Part shown: positions 49,063 to 63,161 of the stretch, piece by piece
Position numbering within the stretch: the stretch's first letter is position 1
Layout: each line of letters opens with the position of its first letter
NCBI GenBank assembly: GCA_021613375.1
Contig: CM038708.1
Location: 31,477,559 to 31,541,558 of the forward strand
Direction: 5' to 3'
Length of the DNA: 64,000 bases
From: Megaleporinus macrocephalus
Taxonomy: Eukaryota; Chordata; Actinopteri; Characiformes; Anostomidae
The notes under the pieces: model-generated
Seen by the model: the letters and a program-made list of their open reading frames with translations, nothing else
What the model was told of the DNA's origin: nothing
The model's database searches: none
Translations under genes and position numbers: made by a program

Positions 49063-52000
49063 AGCCTGTCAGCACACCACCAACTTCTGATGCTTCAGAT
49101 ACTAAACTAACCTACATTGTTGTGCTCCCATTTATGCTCACTTATTAGTATGTTTTTCAGCTGTGCATCAGAATTGAGCAAGGGTGTCATTAGCCCAATA
49201 ACATCCTTAACTCGGATTGGCGGCCAGACCAGGAGATTTAGGCAGAGGACTGAGAATTGCTGATAATAGGACTATATGCAAAATAAGCCTCTATACAAAA
49301 ATAGGCTTTAATACAAACATTTTCATTCTTAAAAAATCATCTGATACACTTAAATTAATTGTGAAATGGACAATATTGTTTGTGAATTGCATGAAATTGG
49401 CCAAACTTTTGAGCGGTAGTGTATATATATATATTTCCAATATTTAAACCAAGTTATGTTTATAATAGATAGCAGATATGTGTATAACTGACATATGATG
49501 CTAATATTATATAGGTATCTGGATGATTCTACAATAACTAAGGAAGTATACAGCATGGGGAGTAAACTTAATAAAATCCAGACAGCCTTGGTCAAAATGC
49601 AGCAATAAATTTACAGCAATTTATAAAAAACTATAAACTGATAAAAAAACTTTTTTTACTTTGTGGATTTCTTTTTGTTCCCAAATTACTTGAATTTGTG
49701 AATAAACCATCAGTTATGTTGTGGTGTCTAGATATATATACACTACTATTGTAATACAGTCTACACTGTGGAAGTTATTGATTTGACAAATGATTGCAAA
49801 CATCTGAATTGAAGTGTACATAACTTATATATTTATTTCATAGTTTATAGTAATTGCCTAATATTTTATAATAGTTACTGAATAATAACACTTAGTAGGT
49901 GCTGAATAAGAAGTTTTGAACGTTTTAACAGGCCTGGTCAAATTACATAAGTGAAAGTTAAAAATAAGTCAAGAAATGCACAACATTTATTTATTTGCTT
50001 TAAGTTTAAAACACTGTAAAAAAAAATAATTAAAATAAATAAAACATAATACAAAAAAATATTACATATGCTATAACTTTCATGACATTTTGTCCACATT
50101 TGTCCTTTATTAATATATTATTTTAGGAAATAAACAGTAATTGTGTATTAAATGTACCAAAGTGTGTTCTTTGTAGAGGATGTGTTATAAACCATATTTT
50201 TATGCATCTCTTTTTTGGCCAGAAGATCAGCACATGCATTTCTTTGAGGTTTAATATCTGATAGTAGTACTGTGCCAGATTGCCAGTGTACAATTTCTGC
50301 ACTATAAGGTTCAATTTGACAAATTTAAATTTGTTAAAACAATGCTGAATCGTGGAACATATTATTTAAAGTTCTGGCTATATAAAAATTGCATTATTTA
50401 AAATGCTTATTCAGACAAAAAACAATTAATAATTATGTATTAAACTAAGTGATATGACAAAAACACATTATGCCTGCATGAAGGTCGAAATCGACACATT
50501 TTTGCTGCAAATGACTGATCAGCATTCAGCCAATTTACTGTTTTGGTAGATTGTTGCAATCTTATAAGGGAAATAATGTGATGCAGGTAAGTATACTGTA
50601 TCTGAAAGCTGTGGTTCCACCTAACCCAAAATATTGCAGCACAGTTATGACTCAATGTGATGAATAGCTGCCTTCCACTTTCAATATAGGACTTTATTTG
50701 ATTCATGCTGCTTAAACAAGTTAAACAGATTAAAAGATTTTCGTTAAATTTTTATTTATATTGCAACTCTGACTATAATGTAAATGTATTACTTAGTTTT
50801 ATGTGTTCAGGTTTAAAGAAATCAATCATCCATTAATAAGTCTGTAAAGAAATTAACCATAAGATTTTCTATGGATGCAGCTCTATTCACTAATATTTAA
50901 AATTATTTTAACATTATATATAATAATAACTTCACTTAAATAATAAAACAATGATGTACATATTAAAAATAAGACATCAAAGGGTATTTTGATGTTTTCT
51001 TCGATATTTAGAACACTGTTTCTCAATTAATAATGTTCAATTAAAACCAAGTAATATGACTTAAGGTTGATCACGTTAAACATGAAGAAGTCTGGATATT
51101 TATTTAATAACAGCTTCATTATTAATGTTATACATTCTTCTTAGTCATTTCAGAATCGTCTACAGCTCTGTTCACAATTCTGGACACAACTAAAAGTTCT
51201 TTTTTCCCCTAGCTTTCTACTAATTACTTATCATATAGTTTGTACTTGTAAAGAGACTATTCTAAATACTGTATTACACTGTATAACATTTAAAATACAA
51301 AAAAAACTTTAATACAACAATAATAACACAAATTATTTATTTTATAAATTATAAATTATTATTTTTGACAGTCCAAAAAGTGTTTGGAGTTATGAATTAT
51401 GAAATTATGAAGTCTTCACACAATGAAAAGGCGATACTGTTAATCCAATCATTTACTAAAAAAGGGGTAAAGGTAATCTATAATCAACAAAAATTTGTTG
51501 CTCTTAATTTAACTCATGTTGGTCAAACTGATCTTATTAAAGTTGGGTTAAAAGTGTTCACTGAAGTGTCCAGTCAGTTTAGAATCATATTCAAAATTTC
51601 TATGCTGGGAGATTAATTAAAATACAGAATGTAAACACAGACCCAAAGAGAGAGTGCCTATAAGAGGAAATACAACACAGAGCTGATATGTAAAACAAGA
51701 GGAAATGTGTGTTCAATATGCAAATAGATGGGGCCAGGAAACAATAAAATCTTTGAATACAACAAATCATAAAAGAAGTTCTCCTAACGATATACATTTA
51801 ACATTTATGTTTATACATTTAATTTAGGCACAACATACGTAACTGATCAGTGTATGAGTTTGTGAGACTCAGAAAAAAACATTTTTTATTTGACTTGAAG
51901 TACCAGTTCTCCATTTTATGAGTGTAGAAATGCAAAAAGGTTCTAGATTTGTCCTTGATGTCCCTTGCAATTACATGAATTTGTTCAAATTCACCACTAG

Positions 52001-54430
52001 CACTCCTAATTTAGCTAAATGAATCAGTGATCAGATAAAGCAGGTACTGGATAACAGTGACAAATAATTCTGGGCTGTCCCAGGTAGAGGTTTGGAAATG
52101 ACTGAAATAACATACATAATAAATGTTATATATAATTAATGTATTAGAAGAATTATATTTATTTTAATATTAGTGGGGTTTTTTTTCTAAGAAAATAAAC
52201 GCTTACTGCGTGATTAATTTTTTAAGAACTATATCTGTGACCAGACTGGTTTTTACATTATTGAAAACATTGATTCCAATCTTTTCAGACAGTTGTGTAA
52301 CTATACCTGAAGCCTTCTATGCAAGTACAACTTTTATTTGTATTGTAATTTCCTGCTTTTATAATATTATAATCTTTATTTCTTTTCAATAAATCTACTT
52401 TCTTCAATTAATCTAGTTTCTTATTCTTGTTAAATTTCATTCTGTAACATTTGTTTAGAAACTGTATTGCTATGTGATATCTCACACCTCTGACTTTTGT
52501 TATTATATTTTTGATAATAAACCTTACCAGACCCAAACAAACTTCAAATTTCTCTGCTGAGAGATACTGGATACTAAAAAGTTTTACAAGTTATTTCCTT
52601 AATGTAGTCTTTGTACTTTTACAATTTTAATCAAGCCTTTTAAAGAAAGGTTCTTCCATTCTAGTTTAAGTCATTATTTCATTGAAGTAGCAATAATTTT
52701 AGTTAAGTGTGGGGTTAGGCTACTCTACCCACGTCCGCATATTACAATACTTCACAAACAACTTTGAAAAGAATACCAGCAAAACCGTTTGCCATGTTTA
52801 AACAAGCTTAAAAGATTGAATTCATCTGCAAAAATGACTTAAGTACAATTCAACAATTTATAAAAATTAATTAAAAAACAGCCACATAAAGGATTTTGTT
52901 TTTTGCTGTGCTGTTTTAGTTATATGTTGCCTTTTTTGTTTGTTTGCAATTTTCAGTTTTCTACATAATTTGAGCTGTTTTCCTTTGCATTATTTTGTTA
53001 TTTCATGGTGACTGGATAACTAGAAATGCCTTATACTAATCTAATCATCAACTGCTCCAAATAAAATCCCTTAACTTATACTGTTTTTCTTTAGAGAGCA
53101 TTGCTTTTTTGTGGGTTGGGCCAGAGGTCTTTTTTATAATCTTCAATTAAATCTAAATTTTTATTTGGTATGTCTAATTTGCTTTTTGACTGATTCTAAC
53201 ACAAAAAATAAAGTAGGTACTCATATGCAAATTGTTCAAATCCTTGCAAAATCCACAAAAATAAACTTGTGCCTAGTGGAGATAGTTTGGAGGAGATTTT
53301 GGTAGAATCAAGAGGAAAGCTAAATTTGTTTGCTTATTCAGTCTTAAAATTAGGTAGTGGAAAATTAAAAGTGAAAATATTGTAACAATTTTATTGCATG
53401 TCCCTCCTAAAATTGTTTTGCTGCTGAGAATAAAATGTAATACCAGAACAATCTTTAATCAAAGACGTGAGAGCTGCATGATACATTTCTGAATTTTCAT
53501 TTTACTTTCATTATTAAACTTTTGTGAAACTACCACCTATATTTAAAGAAAGGGGGGGTCCAGTTCCCTGAGAATGGCCAGAATAAATGTACGAACATAA
53601 AGTATAATTGTACAGACTTTCTTTTTTTAAGATCTGTAAGACCAGGCATAATAGTGCAAAACTCTACTGCTCTATACTGACACAAATTTCACACACATGC
53701 ATACATATATAGGATCATTAAGTCAAAAGGAAACTAAAGTGTTTTTTAGAATTTGAAATAACACTGGCTCATTTTCACACTGCAGACCCCCATATATACT
53801 GTACATATATTGATCCATCTGTTTATCTAATTTTTTGCCTGGCTGTTTTAGTTACTTGACACTAAAGGACTCTGCAGCTTTTCCATTCTTACACGTCTTT
53901 TGTTGGACATAACGGAAAACTGTTATACTAAGACAGTATTGCACTCGCTAGTGTTGGTGATTAGTGAAAAGGAGCTTTTAGCTGATGTTTCATTAGACAA
54001 AACATTTTGAAACATTGCTGAAACCAATGATCTAAGGCCAGTTATGACACTACTTCTACTGTTTCAGCAGATAAACAGTTCCTTGTCACTGCCGATAGTA
54101 CAAAATATAGATCTTGCTGTGCCTGATTTTAATTTGTTGCAAAGTTCTAATACTTCTTATCCAAACTAGTTATTTGTTTATTTAGTTACTTGTTAGTTAT
54201 TACTTAATAACCTAACTATTTATTTAAATGCTTTCACTCTGGACTTCAACAATCAACATCAAATATTCATCTTCCTAGTTTCTGTAATAAGGAAACATCT
54301 AATAATTAAGAGAAACAAAATCACTGAACTGGCTGTTACGCTCGTCTTAACTGGAAGGTCTGCACGCAAATCTTAACATTAGTTCCAATAAAAACAATAT
54401 ACATTTACCTGAACATGTTGCTAAATGGTG
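49061..54430. other. AT-rich intergenic DNA
   Basis: I find no supported gene. 49200-49430 ends in ggccaaacttttgagcggta, which looks like a solitary Tc1/mariner terminal repeat. The remainder is low-GC sequence with short incidental open frames. MOS, which lies between PLAG1 and RPS20 in mammals, is not present as an open frame here. Confidence 0.55.
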
Positions 54431-54439
54431 TTTACTCAC

Positions 54440-54786
54440 CCCAAGATTCATATTCTTCTGTAAATCAAAACAAAACAAATTACACAAGAGATAACTGTTA
54501 TATTATCTGTTTCACTGTACAGCCTCTACTGAGTCCTCGTCATAGTGAGTCAGTTGTAAGCTGGTGATTTACTGACTTGACTCAAAATCTTACAACTTAA
54601 AACCTTAAACGTTAATGTCGTTCGGATAAATCAGTGTTTGAACAAATAAAAACATGCATCTGTGAATGAAGTACCTTTTGCTTACTGGACCATACAAAAC
54701 ATTTACAGCACTGCCAAAACACAAAACACGTACGACGTTGGACAAGAACCACCGCCACAGACCTGCAGAGGAGTCAGGGGAGCCAT
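54440..54786 (-). other. Possible small divergent exons upstream of rps20
   Basis: On the minus strand an ATG at 54786 opens eight codons (MAPLTPLQ) ending in a donor cag|gtctgt at 54763. An 18-nt in-phase segment 54457-54440 (KNMNLG) is bordered by gatttacag and gtgagt. No further exons were found and no protein is recognised. It may be a divergent transcript of the rps20 promoter or chance. Confidence 0.25.
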
Positions 54787-55339
54787 GTTGTAGTGCTGTT
54801 CCGAATCGAAGTGTCGGTAAAGAAAAGTAACCCCTCTAAAGGGCGGAGGACACTGTCTGGAGGGGCCACAGCATTCCTAAGATTCTTTTGTGACACATAC
54901 GAAAAGTAGAAAGTGGGAGTACATGAAAAATAGCAAATTAGTTCGTGTCGTCGAGAAAAATAACGCTAACTAGGAAAACAACAGGTTATACCTTCATTAT
55001 TGTCTGGGTCAGCTGCTGCTAATTAACTGAAAACTCAAACTGTTAGTTGAATGAGAGCTGGTCACCGTCACGGTATATAACTTTAACTTCATATCTGTTC
55101 ACGCCAGAATTATCTGTTTTATATAAAACTTCAGCCACAGGCGGCTTCTTTGGCCGTTGGATTGCGTTCCAAACAGCAGTTATTTTCGGCCCCTACACTC
55201 AGTCACCCTTAAGAGTGTTGACCGAAGAATGAGGGATCTTTGTAGGGAGTAGTGTGTAGGTTACATAACGGCTAAATGGAACTTAACCCGAATACCGCTG
55301 CGTGATGCTGTGTGCTCCCGCCCCCTCTGCTTTGATTTC

Positions 55340-55404
55340 ATTGGTCGAGCTGCGCAGTACCCGGATGGCAGTATATAACTCTGCGAACAGGCCGCTGTTC
55401 CTCC
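55340..55404 (+). promoter_or_regulatory. rps20 core promoter
   Basis: An inverted CCAAT box (attgg, 55340-55344) and a TATA-like tatata (55372-55377) precede a pyrimidine tract cctttttg at 55403. The likely cap site at the C of 55404 is about 30 bases after the TATA box and would give a 5'-TOP mRNA, as expected for a translationally regulated ribosomal protein gene. Confidence 0.7.
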
Positions 55405-55501
55405 TTTTTGCTGAAGAAGACAAGAGACGGTGTGTCTGTCCTTCCTGACTCACCGCTGTTCGGCTTTTACACGCGAATAAGTCGGTCAGGAATATACAAC
55501 C

Positions 55502-57259
<1,758 letters not shown>

Positions 57260-57290
57260 ACTGCCAGAGTTGCTCTGTTTATGACACCGC

Positions 57291-57296
57291 AATAAA
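57291..57296 (+). terminator. rps20 polyadenylation signal
   Basis: AATAAA 31 bases after the stop codon. A short 3' UTR is typical of ribosomal protein genes. Confidence 0.85.
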
Positions 57297-57319
57297 GAGA
57301 GAAATTGGATTTGATGTGT

Positions 57320-58600
57320 GTTCTGGTTCTTTTTTTCAGTAGACCCTGTAACATCAAGGCAATCAAAATGATAGATTAGAGCGTCTTGTAATCTTAACGC
57401 GCTATCCTGTGGAATTGGTATGCTGTTGAATGGAATACTGCGTCTAGCTTCCACTTAGCACTGGAGCTGTCTATAACAAAAGGCAGCTCTTATGATCTAC
57501 TTGAACATGTTTCTGTGACCTGGTGATTCTCAGGCAGGTTGTAGGGGTGTTTGGGGAGGGAATATGCTCAAGTGTGCTGCAAGTTAATCATATTGTGTGT
57601 ATGAAGTAATACTTGGCTAGTTTAAGTACAAATTTGGGTGAACTGAATGTTATACATGGGAGAAGTGTCCCACTTGACCTTGATCATTCCCTGAGTACAT
57701 AGGAAGTTTGGTGGGATAGTGTTAGGCCATGTAAGTGCAAGTTATATTGCCTGCTTTTTGTCATTTCTGAAGTTTAAACCTTGTTAAAATGTACAATTTA
57801 ATGTTAAACTGGCCCACAGGCATTTTTTTACCTGTTAGGAGTTTTAGACAGTACATTGAGTCAGGTTTCAGTAGAAAATTACGCAACTAGGTAATTTACT
57901 AATTTCAGTATTTGTTAAAGAATGTTTAGGATAATGGTTGAGATATATATTAACAAGAAAAACCAGTAGCTGCAAAGTGCCAAACAAAAACTGTCTTTAC
58001 TTTCAATGCAAGTCTTTTCTAATGTTTTGGAGCATTTTTTTTGTCTATTCATCATGACCTTTTCATATACAACAGCTGCTGTGGTCAAATGACGAAAAAT
58101 AAAAAACAAAAATAGGCATGTTTTTCTTTGGACAGCGACAATATATAAATTCAAATGTTACCTATTGACATTAATTTAGGATTTAAAGCACAGAGCGTGT
58201 GTGTGTGTATGTATATATATATATATAGTCATGACAGTATTAATGAATAATGTAAAATTCAGAAGTAAGTTGAGTCAGCATCAGAATTACTAAACAACAT
58301 TCTTAGACAGGAACAAGCATTAAATGCTCATTTGTTATTTCCCTAATCAGGCAGTTTATACAGAAACGTTTTTAAAACTAATGTAAAGACTTTTATAAAA
58401 TTATGAAAAGCATTTTTATATATTATAAAAATATGGCGTTTATTGTCCCCAAAAGAAAAGCTCTATAAATCACAAACTATCCCTCTTTTATTAGTATCAG
58501 CGCTGGTATCGATATTAGTCTGGGGACACTGCTTAGTGTAGGATGGAAAAGGAAGCCAGTTGTTTTTTATCGCTGTTATAAAGATACTCTAAAATCATTG
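57320..58600. other. Intergenic DNA after rps20 with MITE copy g
   Basis: No gene seen. MITE copy g is at 57945-58146. The rest is AT-rich. Confidence 0.55.
57945..58146 (-). mobile_element. MITE family copy g
   Basis: On the minus strand it starts tatattgtcgctgtccaaag and continues with the family interior (gaccacagcagctgttgtat, aaaaggtcatgatgaataga), then degenerates. Confidence 0.7.
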
Positions 58601-58624
58601 GCTCTCATGAACTGATTGTTCCTC

Positions 58625-58866
58625 GACTGTGATTGGTGTGGGAGTTTTCTAATTGACTCCTGATTGGCTGGTTGCGGTGTTTCAGCTCGTCAGTAAAAGT
58701 AGATAAAGCTGTTTTTGGTCTGTGTGGCGTCGTTACTGATTTTCAGAGAGTTTGAGATTCTGCTGCTAGTTTTCACTGAACTGAAATCATTTATTGATCA
58801 GTCTGTCTGTTTTCGACGAAAAAAGTTCCAGGATTCGAGATCAAAGAAGTTTGGTAGGGATTACAG
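58625..58866 (+). promoter_or_regulatory. Possible promoter and first exon of the downstream coiled-coil ORF
   Basis: Two inverted CCAAT boxes (attgg at 58632 and 58663) precede a less AT-rich stretch that ends in a good donor (attacag|gtcagt, exon end 58866). The link to the ORF at 60476 is inferred from strand and distance only. Confidence 0.35.
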
Positions 58867-60374
58867 GTCAGTAGTGGAAATATTAGGACAACTGAGTTTA
58901 ATTACTTTACGTAAGTTTTTTAGTTGATCTACGCTGAATGTCTGTAGATACCTTTTTTATTCCTGTGTTTTTATGTAGACCCTTTTCTAGTGTTCTTCAC
59001 TCTAATTTATTTTATTTTTCATATATTTAAATGTATTGCTTTTTTATACTGTACAGTTAGCTATCTCTGGGTGGTCGTGTCAGTGTAATGATGATTACTT
59101 GAGCTGTGATAATTCATCTTTTACACTGAAGCCCCACATCTCACACTGGCTGATCTAGAGGCTTTGATAGTTTTCATGTATAGCTTATAACTAAATGCTT
59201 TCTGATTTTCACTCCCATGTTTTGGCTTTGAGTCCTAATTTAGAAAGCTCCTGCACCTATAATTTAACAATGTAATTTATCTGTTTTCCGCCCTTCAACA
59301 ATATCCTATTAATATGTCTGAGGTTGCTGTTACTGTGGATTTTCTTGAAGCGATGGCCACCACTATTGACCTGACATGAGGGCACTGGGTTGGTGGCTAT
59401 GGAGTCCACAGCTTGTGACCCTCACAACACTTCCTTAACAGAACTTTCTGGACTGTCCTCCATAACCTTGCAGGTAACAATGGTGCCCCTTTCTTCTTTA
59501 TGTACAGTCTAACAAAGCATCAAGAGGAGGTTTAAGATTTCTGAAAGACTTTCTCAATTCTTTTTTTTTTAAATTTCACTGTAAAATACTGCTCTTATGT
59601 GCAATGAAGATGTTATCCCTATGTAACCATCCAAAATAATCCTCCTTCAGCTGCATGCAGGCTCTAGAGTGTCTGTTCTCAGAGAGAGTCTGTAGACTGT
59701 TCACAGCTGCTTGGGGTTTACCTCAGGGTTCGTCCCTTTAGTAATGAGGAGCTCAGCAATCATGAAGACCAGATTTGTGCATTCTGACCTAGGACACCTG
59801 CAACGTGCAGCTCAAGTCAATTAAGTGTGCTGATCATCTCTTTCAGGGTTGTGTAGTTTTGGAGAGCACAGAGACTGCAGCACTGTGTGCTCCCAAAGGC
59901 TCTGCCTCCATGAAGAGCCGTGGCTAAAGAGGTACAACAGTGGCATAAGTGGAAAGTCTGTGAGCAAAGCTGTTGGCAGAGCGCAGGAAAAATCTAGTGT
60001 AGGAGATTCAGATACGCAGAGAGATGGGTGATGCCATGATGCAGATAAGAAAATAATGATGAAAATAAGTGGTGTTAACCAGCAAGGTTGCGTATACTTC
60101 ACTGCATGTAATTACACAGGATTTGCAAGCTATTTTTAATAAATCATGGGGGGTTAAGTAGGGACAAGCACAATTACAACTAAAGGGCTGTTCATGAAGG
60201 CAATGCAGAGTGATTGCACAGCTTTAGCAGTTCTTAGGTGCTTGGTTTTGCAGTTATAGTATTTTTAGATCATTGTATCTTTAAACATGCAAGAACTAAA
60301 CTGTTGCACAGCTAGTAGGCTTCAATCTATAACTGTGTTAACCTTTTCTGTTGGTAGGTAACCGATCATCTGTC

Positions 60375-60530
60375 TTAGTCTTCCTCCAGCCGCTCCAGAG
60401 CACACTGGTAGGCATGCTCCTTCAGCACCTCCTTATACATCTCAAACCTGCTGTCCATCTTCTCGTAGTCGTCACATGGCTGATTTGAAGGAGCATTGTG
60501 TCCCTCTTGACAAATACATGGCGGAGCAGG
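60375..60530 (-). CDS. Unrecognised antisense coding-like exon (C-terminal piece)
   Basis: On the minus strand an open frame runs into TAA at 60375-60377. It ends YEKMDSRFEMYKEVLKE then HAYQCALERLEED, a regular amphipathic charged helix with GC-rich third positions unlike the AT-rich surroundings. It has no ATG of its own. A possible acceptor is aaatcag at about 60486. It overlaps the ATG exon of the plus-strand ORF. I cannot name the family; it may be the last exon of a gene, a processed fragment or chance. Confidence 0.3.
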   Translation of the reverse strand, partial: PAPPCICQEGHNAPSNQPCDDYEKMDSRFEMYKEVLKEHAYQCALERLEED

Positions 60531-61042
60531 AGCGGGTTAAGGTGTGTAGATTAAAAACGTTAAGCATAATATCATAAACATCATTGTAGCACTGCCTCAT
60601 ACAATGTTGCAATAACAATGTTTGCTGTTTGGTTGTTGATCAAATCAGGAGCTTGAGAGGCGTGTGAATGAATTAGAATGGCATCTGAGCGGTTCTGCTT
60701 CTACCTCACCTGTTCAGCAGGACAAGTTGACACAGACTGACCCCCTTCAGACGAACACTGAAGAGACAGGTTGGCTACTTACATGTAGCTTTTTTCCTTT
60801 TATTTGCTTCAGAAGTTAATTTGCCTGCTTTTCTCCCCGTTTTAGATACTGAGCAGTTCAAACTTCTCTACATGGAGAAATGTGCTGTGGAACAACTGTG
60901 TGCTGAAAAACAAGAGGTAGAGAAATTAAACCAAGTTGCAGGACACATTAATGATGCAAACTTTTTGCATGGCCTTGAGTGTGAGCTTGATCAGACTGGC
61001 TGTACCTACAGATTTCCATGCAATCTAAATGATGATTTTTAA
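60476..61042 (+). CDS. Unrecognised 127-aa coiled-coil protein, 3 exons
   Basis: Exons 60476-60541 (ATG, 22 codons, donor aag|gtgtgt), 60649-60769 (acceptor aaatcag, donor acag|gttggc) and 60846-61042 (acceptor ccgttttag, TAA) join in matching phases to one 127-aa frame. The product is charged and heptad-rich. Exon 1 contains LDKYMAEQERVK, exon 2 begins ELERRVNELEWHL and contains TQTDPLQTN, and exon 3 contains KLLYMEKCAVEQLCAEKQEV. It ends with LDQTGCTYRFPCNLNDDF. The coiled coil followed by a QTDP motif resembles the linker of transposase-derived fish proteins, but no catalytic or DNA-binding domain is visible, so function is unknown. The ATG context (cacATGg) is fair. It could be a small gene, a domesticated transposon fragment or a decayed one. 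Confidence 0.5.
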
Positions 61043-63030
61043 TGTAGTGTCTTGAACAAAATGAGATTGTGCATACATTAGTTCAATTTATTTCAAATGC
61101 TGAATGTTTGTGCCTGAACCAAATGGTACTGTTAGTGGAATTTCTCATGAATAGGCTGGTTGTGCATGGCTGTGTTGAAATGAGTGCATATCCTTTGTCT
61201 AGTTGATGGTGTCACCTGAAGCAGATCTGTGAGTTGGGTGAGACCTACATGGAGAAAATGAGGTCCAGAATCTACAGAACAGGCTGAACTATCAGGTACC
61301 TGAACTCTGGGTCACATGCATATTTACTGTTGAGATATACACACACGCGTTGTTTATTCCTTGCAGGAAGAAGACTGGCCAAGCTGACCGCTGACTCTTC
61401 GGGGCCGCCTCGTCCGAAAGGAATCAATGTCCACTCCATCTACTGGAAACGTGTGCCGCACTATTCTGGACTACAGCTTCTCCAAGTAAAAAAAAAAGCC
61501 CAACAGACTGACCAAATTGTGCTGTGCATGACCGAGCATGTAATGCCTTTTATTTATTAAAATTATTACTACTTAACTGCTTTCCTTGGTCAGATTTGAG
61601 TAACTGGGGTGGGTATGTGACAGGGTACTTAAAGTGTGTTATGCACTAAATTTTAATTATATATCAAATTAGTTATGTTGTGTGTAGTTTTTGTAATGAA
61701 CATTAATTTGGTGAAGCCTTGTTATCATTAAGCACCACAGAAACCTGTTTTCCTATTGCCCACCCTTGCTTATTACGGTTTTAACCTGTAGTATTCCACA
61801 AATCAGAATTTCAGTGTAGTCTAACATGGTAAAGCATATTAAAAAAAACTGCAGGATCTTCAAACTTCAACTTATTGTGTGACTTAAGTAACTGAAAATT
61901 CCTGCTTTGTGAAATGTACACCCTTGGCCCAAAGGAATCATAGTATTAGCTGCGTTCATATGAAAAAAGATGCTAATAAACACTACTATAGAAAGGACGG
62001 AGCTTTTATTTAGTGAATACAAAGTCCTCGCTGAGCAACTGCATTCTAATCTGTTGCCACACCATCAGTTTAATCTTTGGATGCGGGCCAGCTTTAATGA
62101 AGTGTTCGGTTTGCTCCTGTGCACATATTGGGCTTGAGTTGCTCACCCACCTGTGATGGCTAGCCAGACGTGAGTTATGGCCAGTCCTGAATCTAGTGCA
62201 TATTAACGGTTCTGTCCTTGGTGGTGCCAGGTGCCTTTTGAGGTTGGTTCTAACCCCAAGAAAGCTTCCTCTTAAGAGACCACCCCTCTCAAAATAGGAA
62301 AGCTGTAACCAAGAGCAGTTGCTACAGATGACCGTAGATCATTTGCATGTAACCTTGTCTGCTGTGTTGTCAGTCCGGTCTAGCCTTGCATGTGGTTATG
62401 TTAAAATGGACATACTAAGCCATCTTTGTTTTGAAGCTGCTTCAGCAGGAGAGTGGGACAGACAGCAAAATAGTCATGGCAATGTATGAAATGTCCATGG
62501 TATTGCTGTTCTCTTCTCCAGTTAGCAGAGCATCTCTTAGAAGAAAGGTTTACCAATTTGGGTGCCGTCAGAAAAGTCTGTTGGACTCAGTGTCCCTGAT
62601 GCAAATGACCACCCTTTTATTACCAACATGGCATCCCTCTGTAGGTGAGTTACATGACTGGCCTGTTAGAAGTTTTACATCTAAATAGGTCTGCATAGGT
62701 TGATGTGAGGTATCTCTGACCCTTTGGACCATTCACTGTGTAAATGCAGCTTGTGTGTGACTGGCTATAAACAGAAACGGCTCCATAAGTACATCATAGT
62801 AGACAATCTACTTTCAAGTACTTTTTTTCAGAGGCTAAAAGTAACTGAATTTCTCAGAGAATCCAGATTACAGTGATGAGTTAAATTGCTGTTCTACAAC
62901 AGATTGATCCACCAGCAAGTTTGTGTTGGAGAACGTTTGGGTGGTGCTGTGATCAACCATCCCGCCCAAATCCTAAAGTCAGTTTTGAGAAGCTGTGAAA
63001 CGGCTTGTTTTCGAAAAAGGTCAGTTTGTG
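61043..63030. other. Intergenic DNA with weak exon-like segments
   Basis: 61367-61490 (plus; after ttccttgcag) and 62431-62688 (plus; ends ctctgtag|gtgagt) are open and somewhat GC-rich, but match nothing I know. No convincing gene model can be built. Confidence 0.4.
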
Positions 63031-63161
63031 TCATGGATGTCGCTGATATTGGTCCTCAGTGGCAGTAAAGTAATCCTCCAGGATGCTCTGTATGTATTCG
63101 AAGGTGGGCTGCATCAGATAGCTGCGTTGCACTCTCGCCATCACTTCAGCATTGCTCAAAC
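63031..63161 (-). CDS. lyn: Src-family tyrosine kinase, last exon with internal loss (lyn position)
   Basis: The minus strand reads, after acceptor ctctgcag (63162-63163), (G)LSNAEVMARVQRSYLMQ joined directly to PTFEYIQSILEDYF then TATEDQYQRHP and TGA (63031-63033). The first part matches the Src-family start of the last exon (GMSNxEVxxxLERGYRM). The second matches the end of kinase subdomain XI and the regulatory tail with its TATExQYQ tyrosine. About 25 codons normally between them, including the conserved CW and R-P of subdomain XI, are absent with the frame preserved. The phase-1 acceptor is as expected. Position beside rps20 and opposite strand argue for lyn; hck or another member is possible. 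Upstream exons lie beyond the window. It may be a pseudogene or an altered gene. Confidence 0.65.

Noticed and set aside
61330..61560. Exon-like GRRLAKLT frame as part of the kinase gene
   Set aside because: A faint resemblance to the Src-family GLCRRLEK linker, but it is on the opposite strand to the kinase exon and lacks the rest of the SH2-kinase linker.
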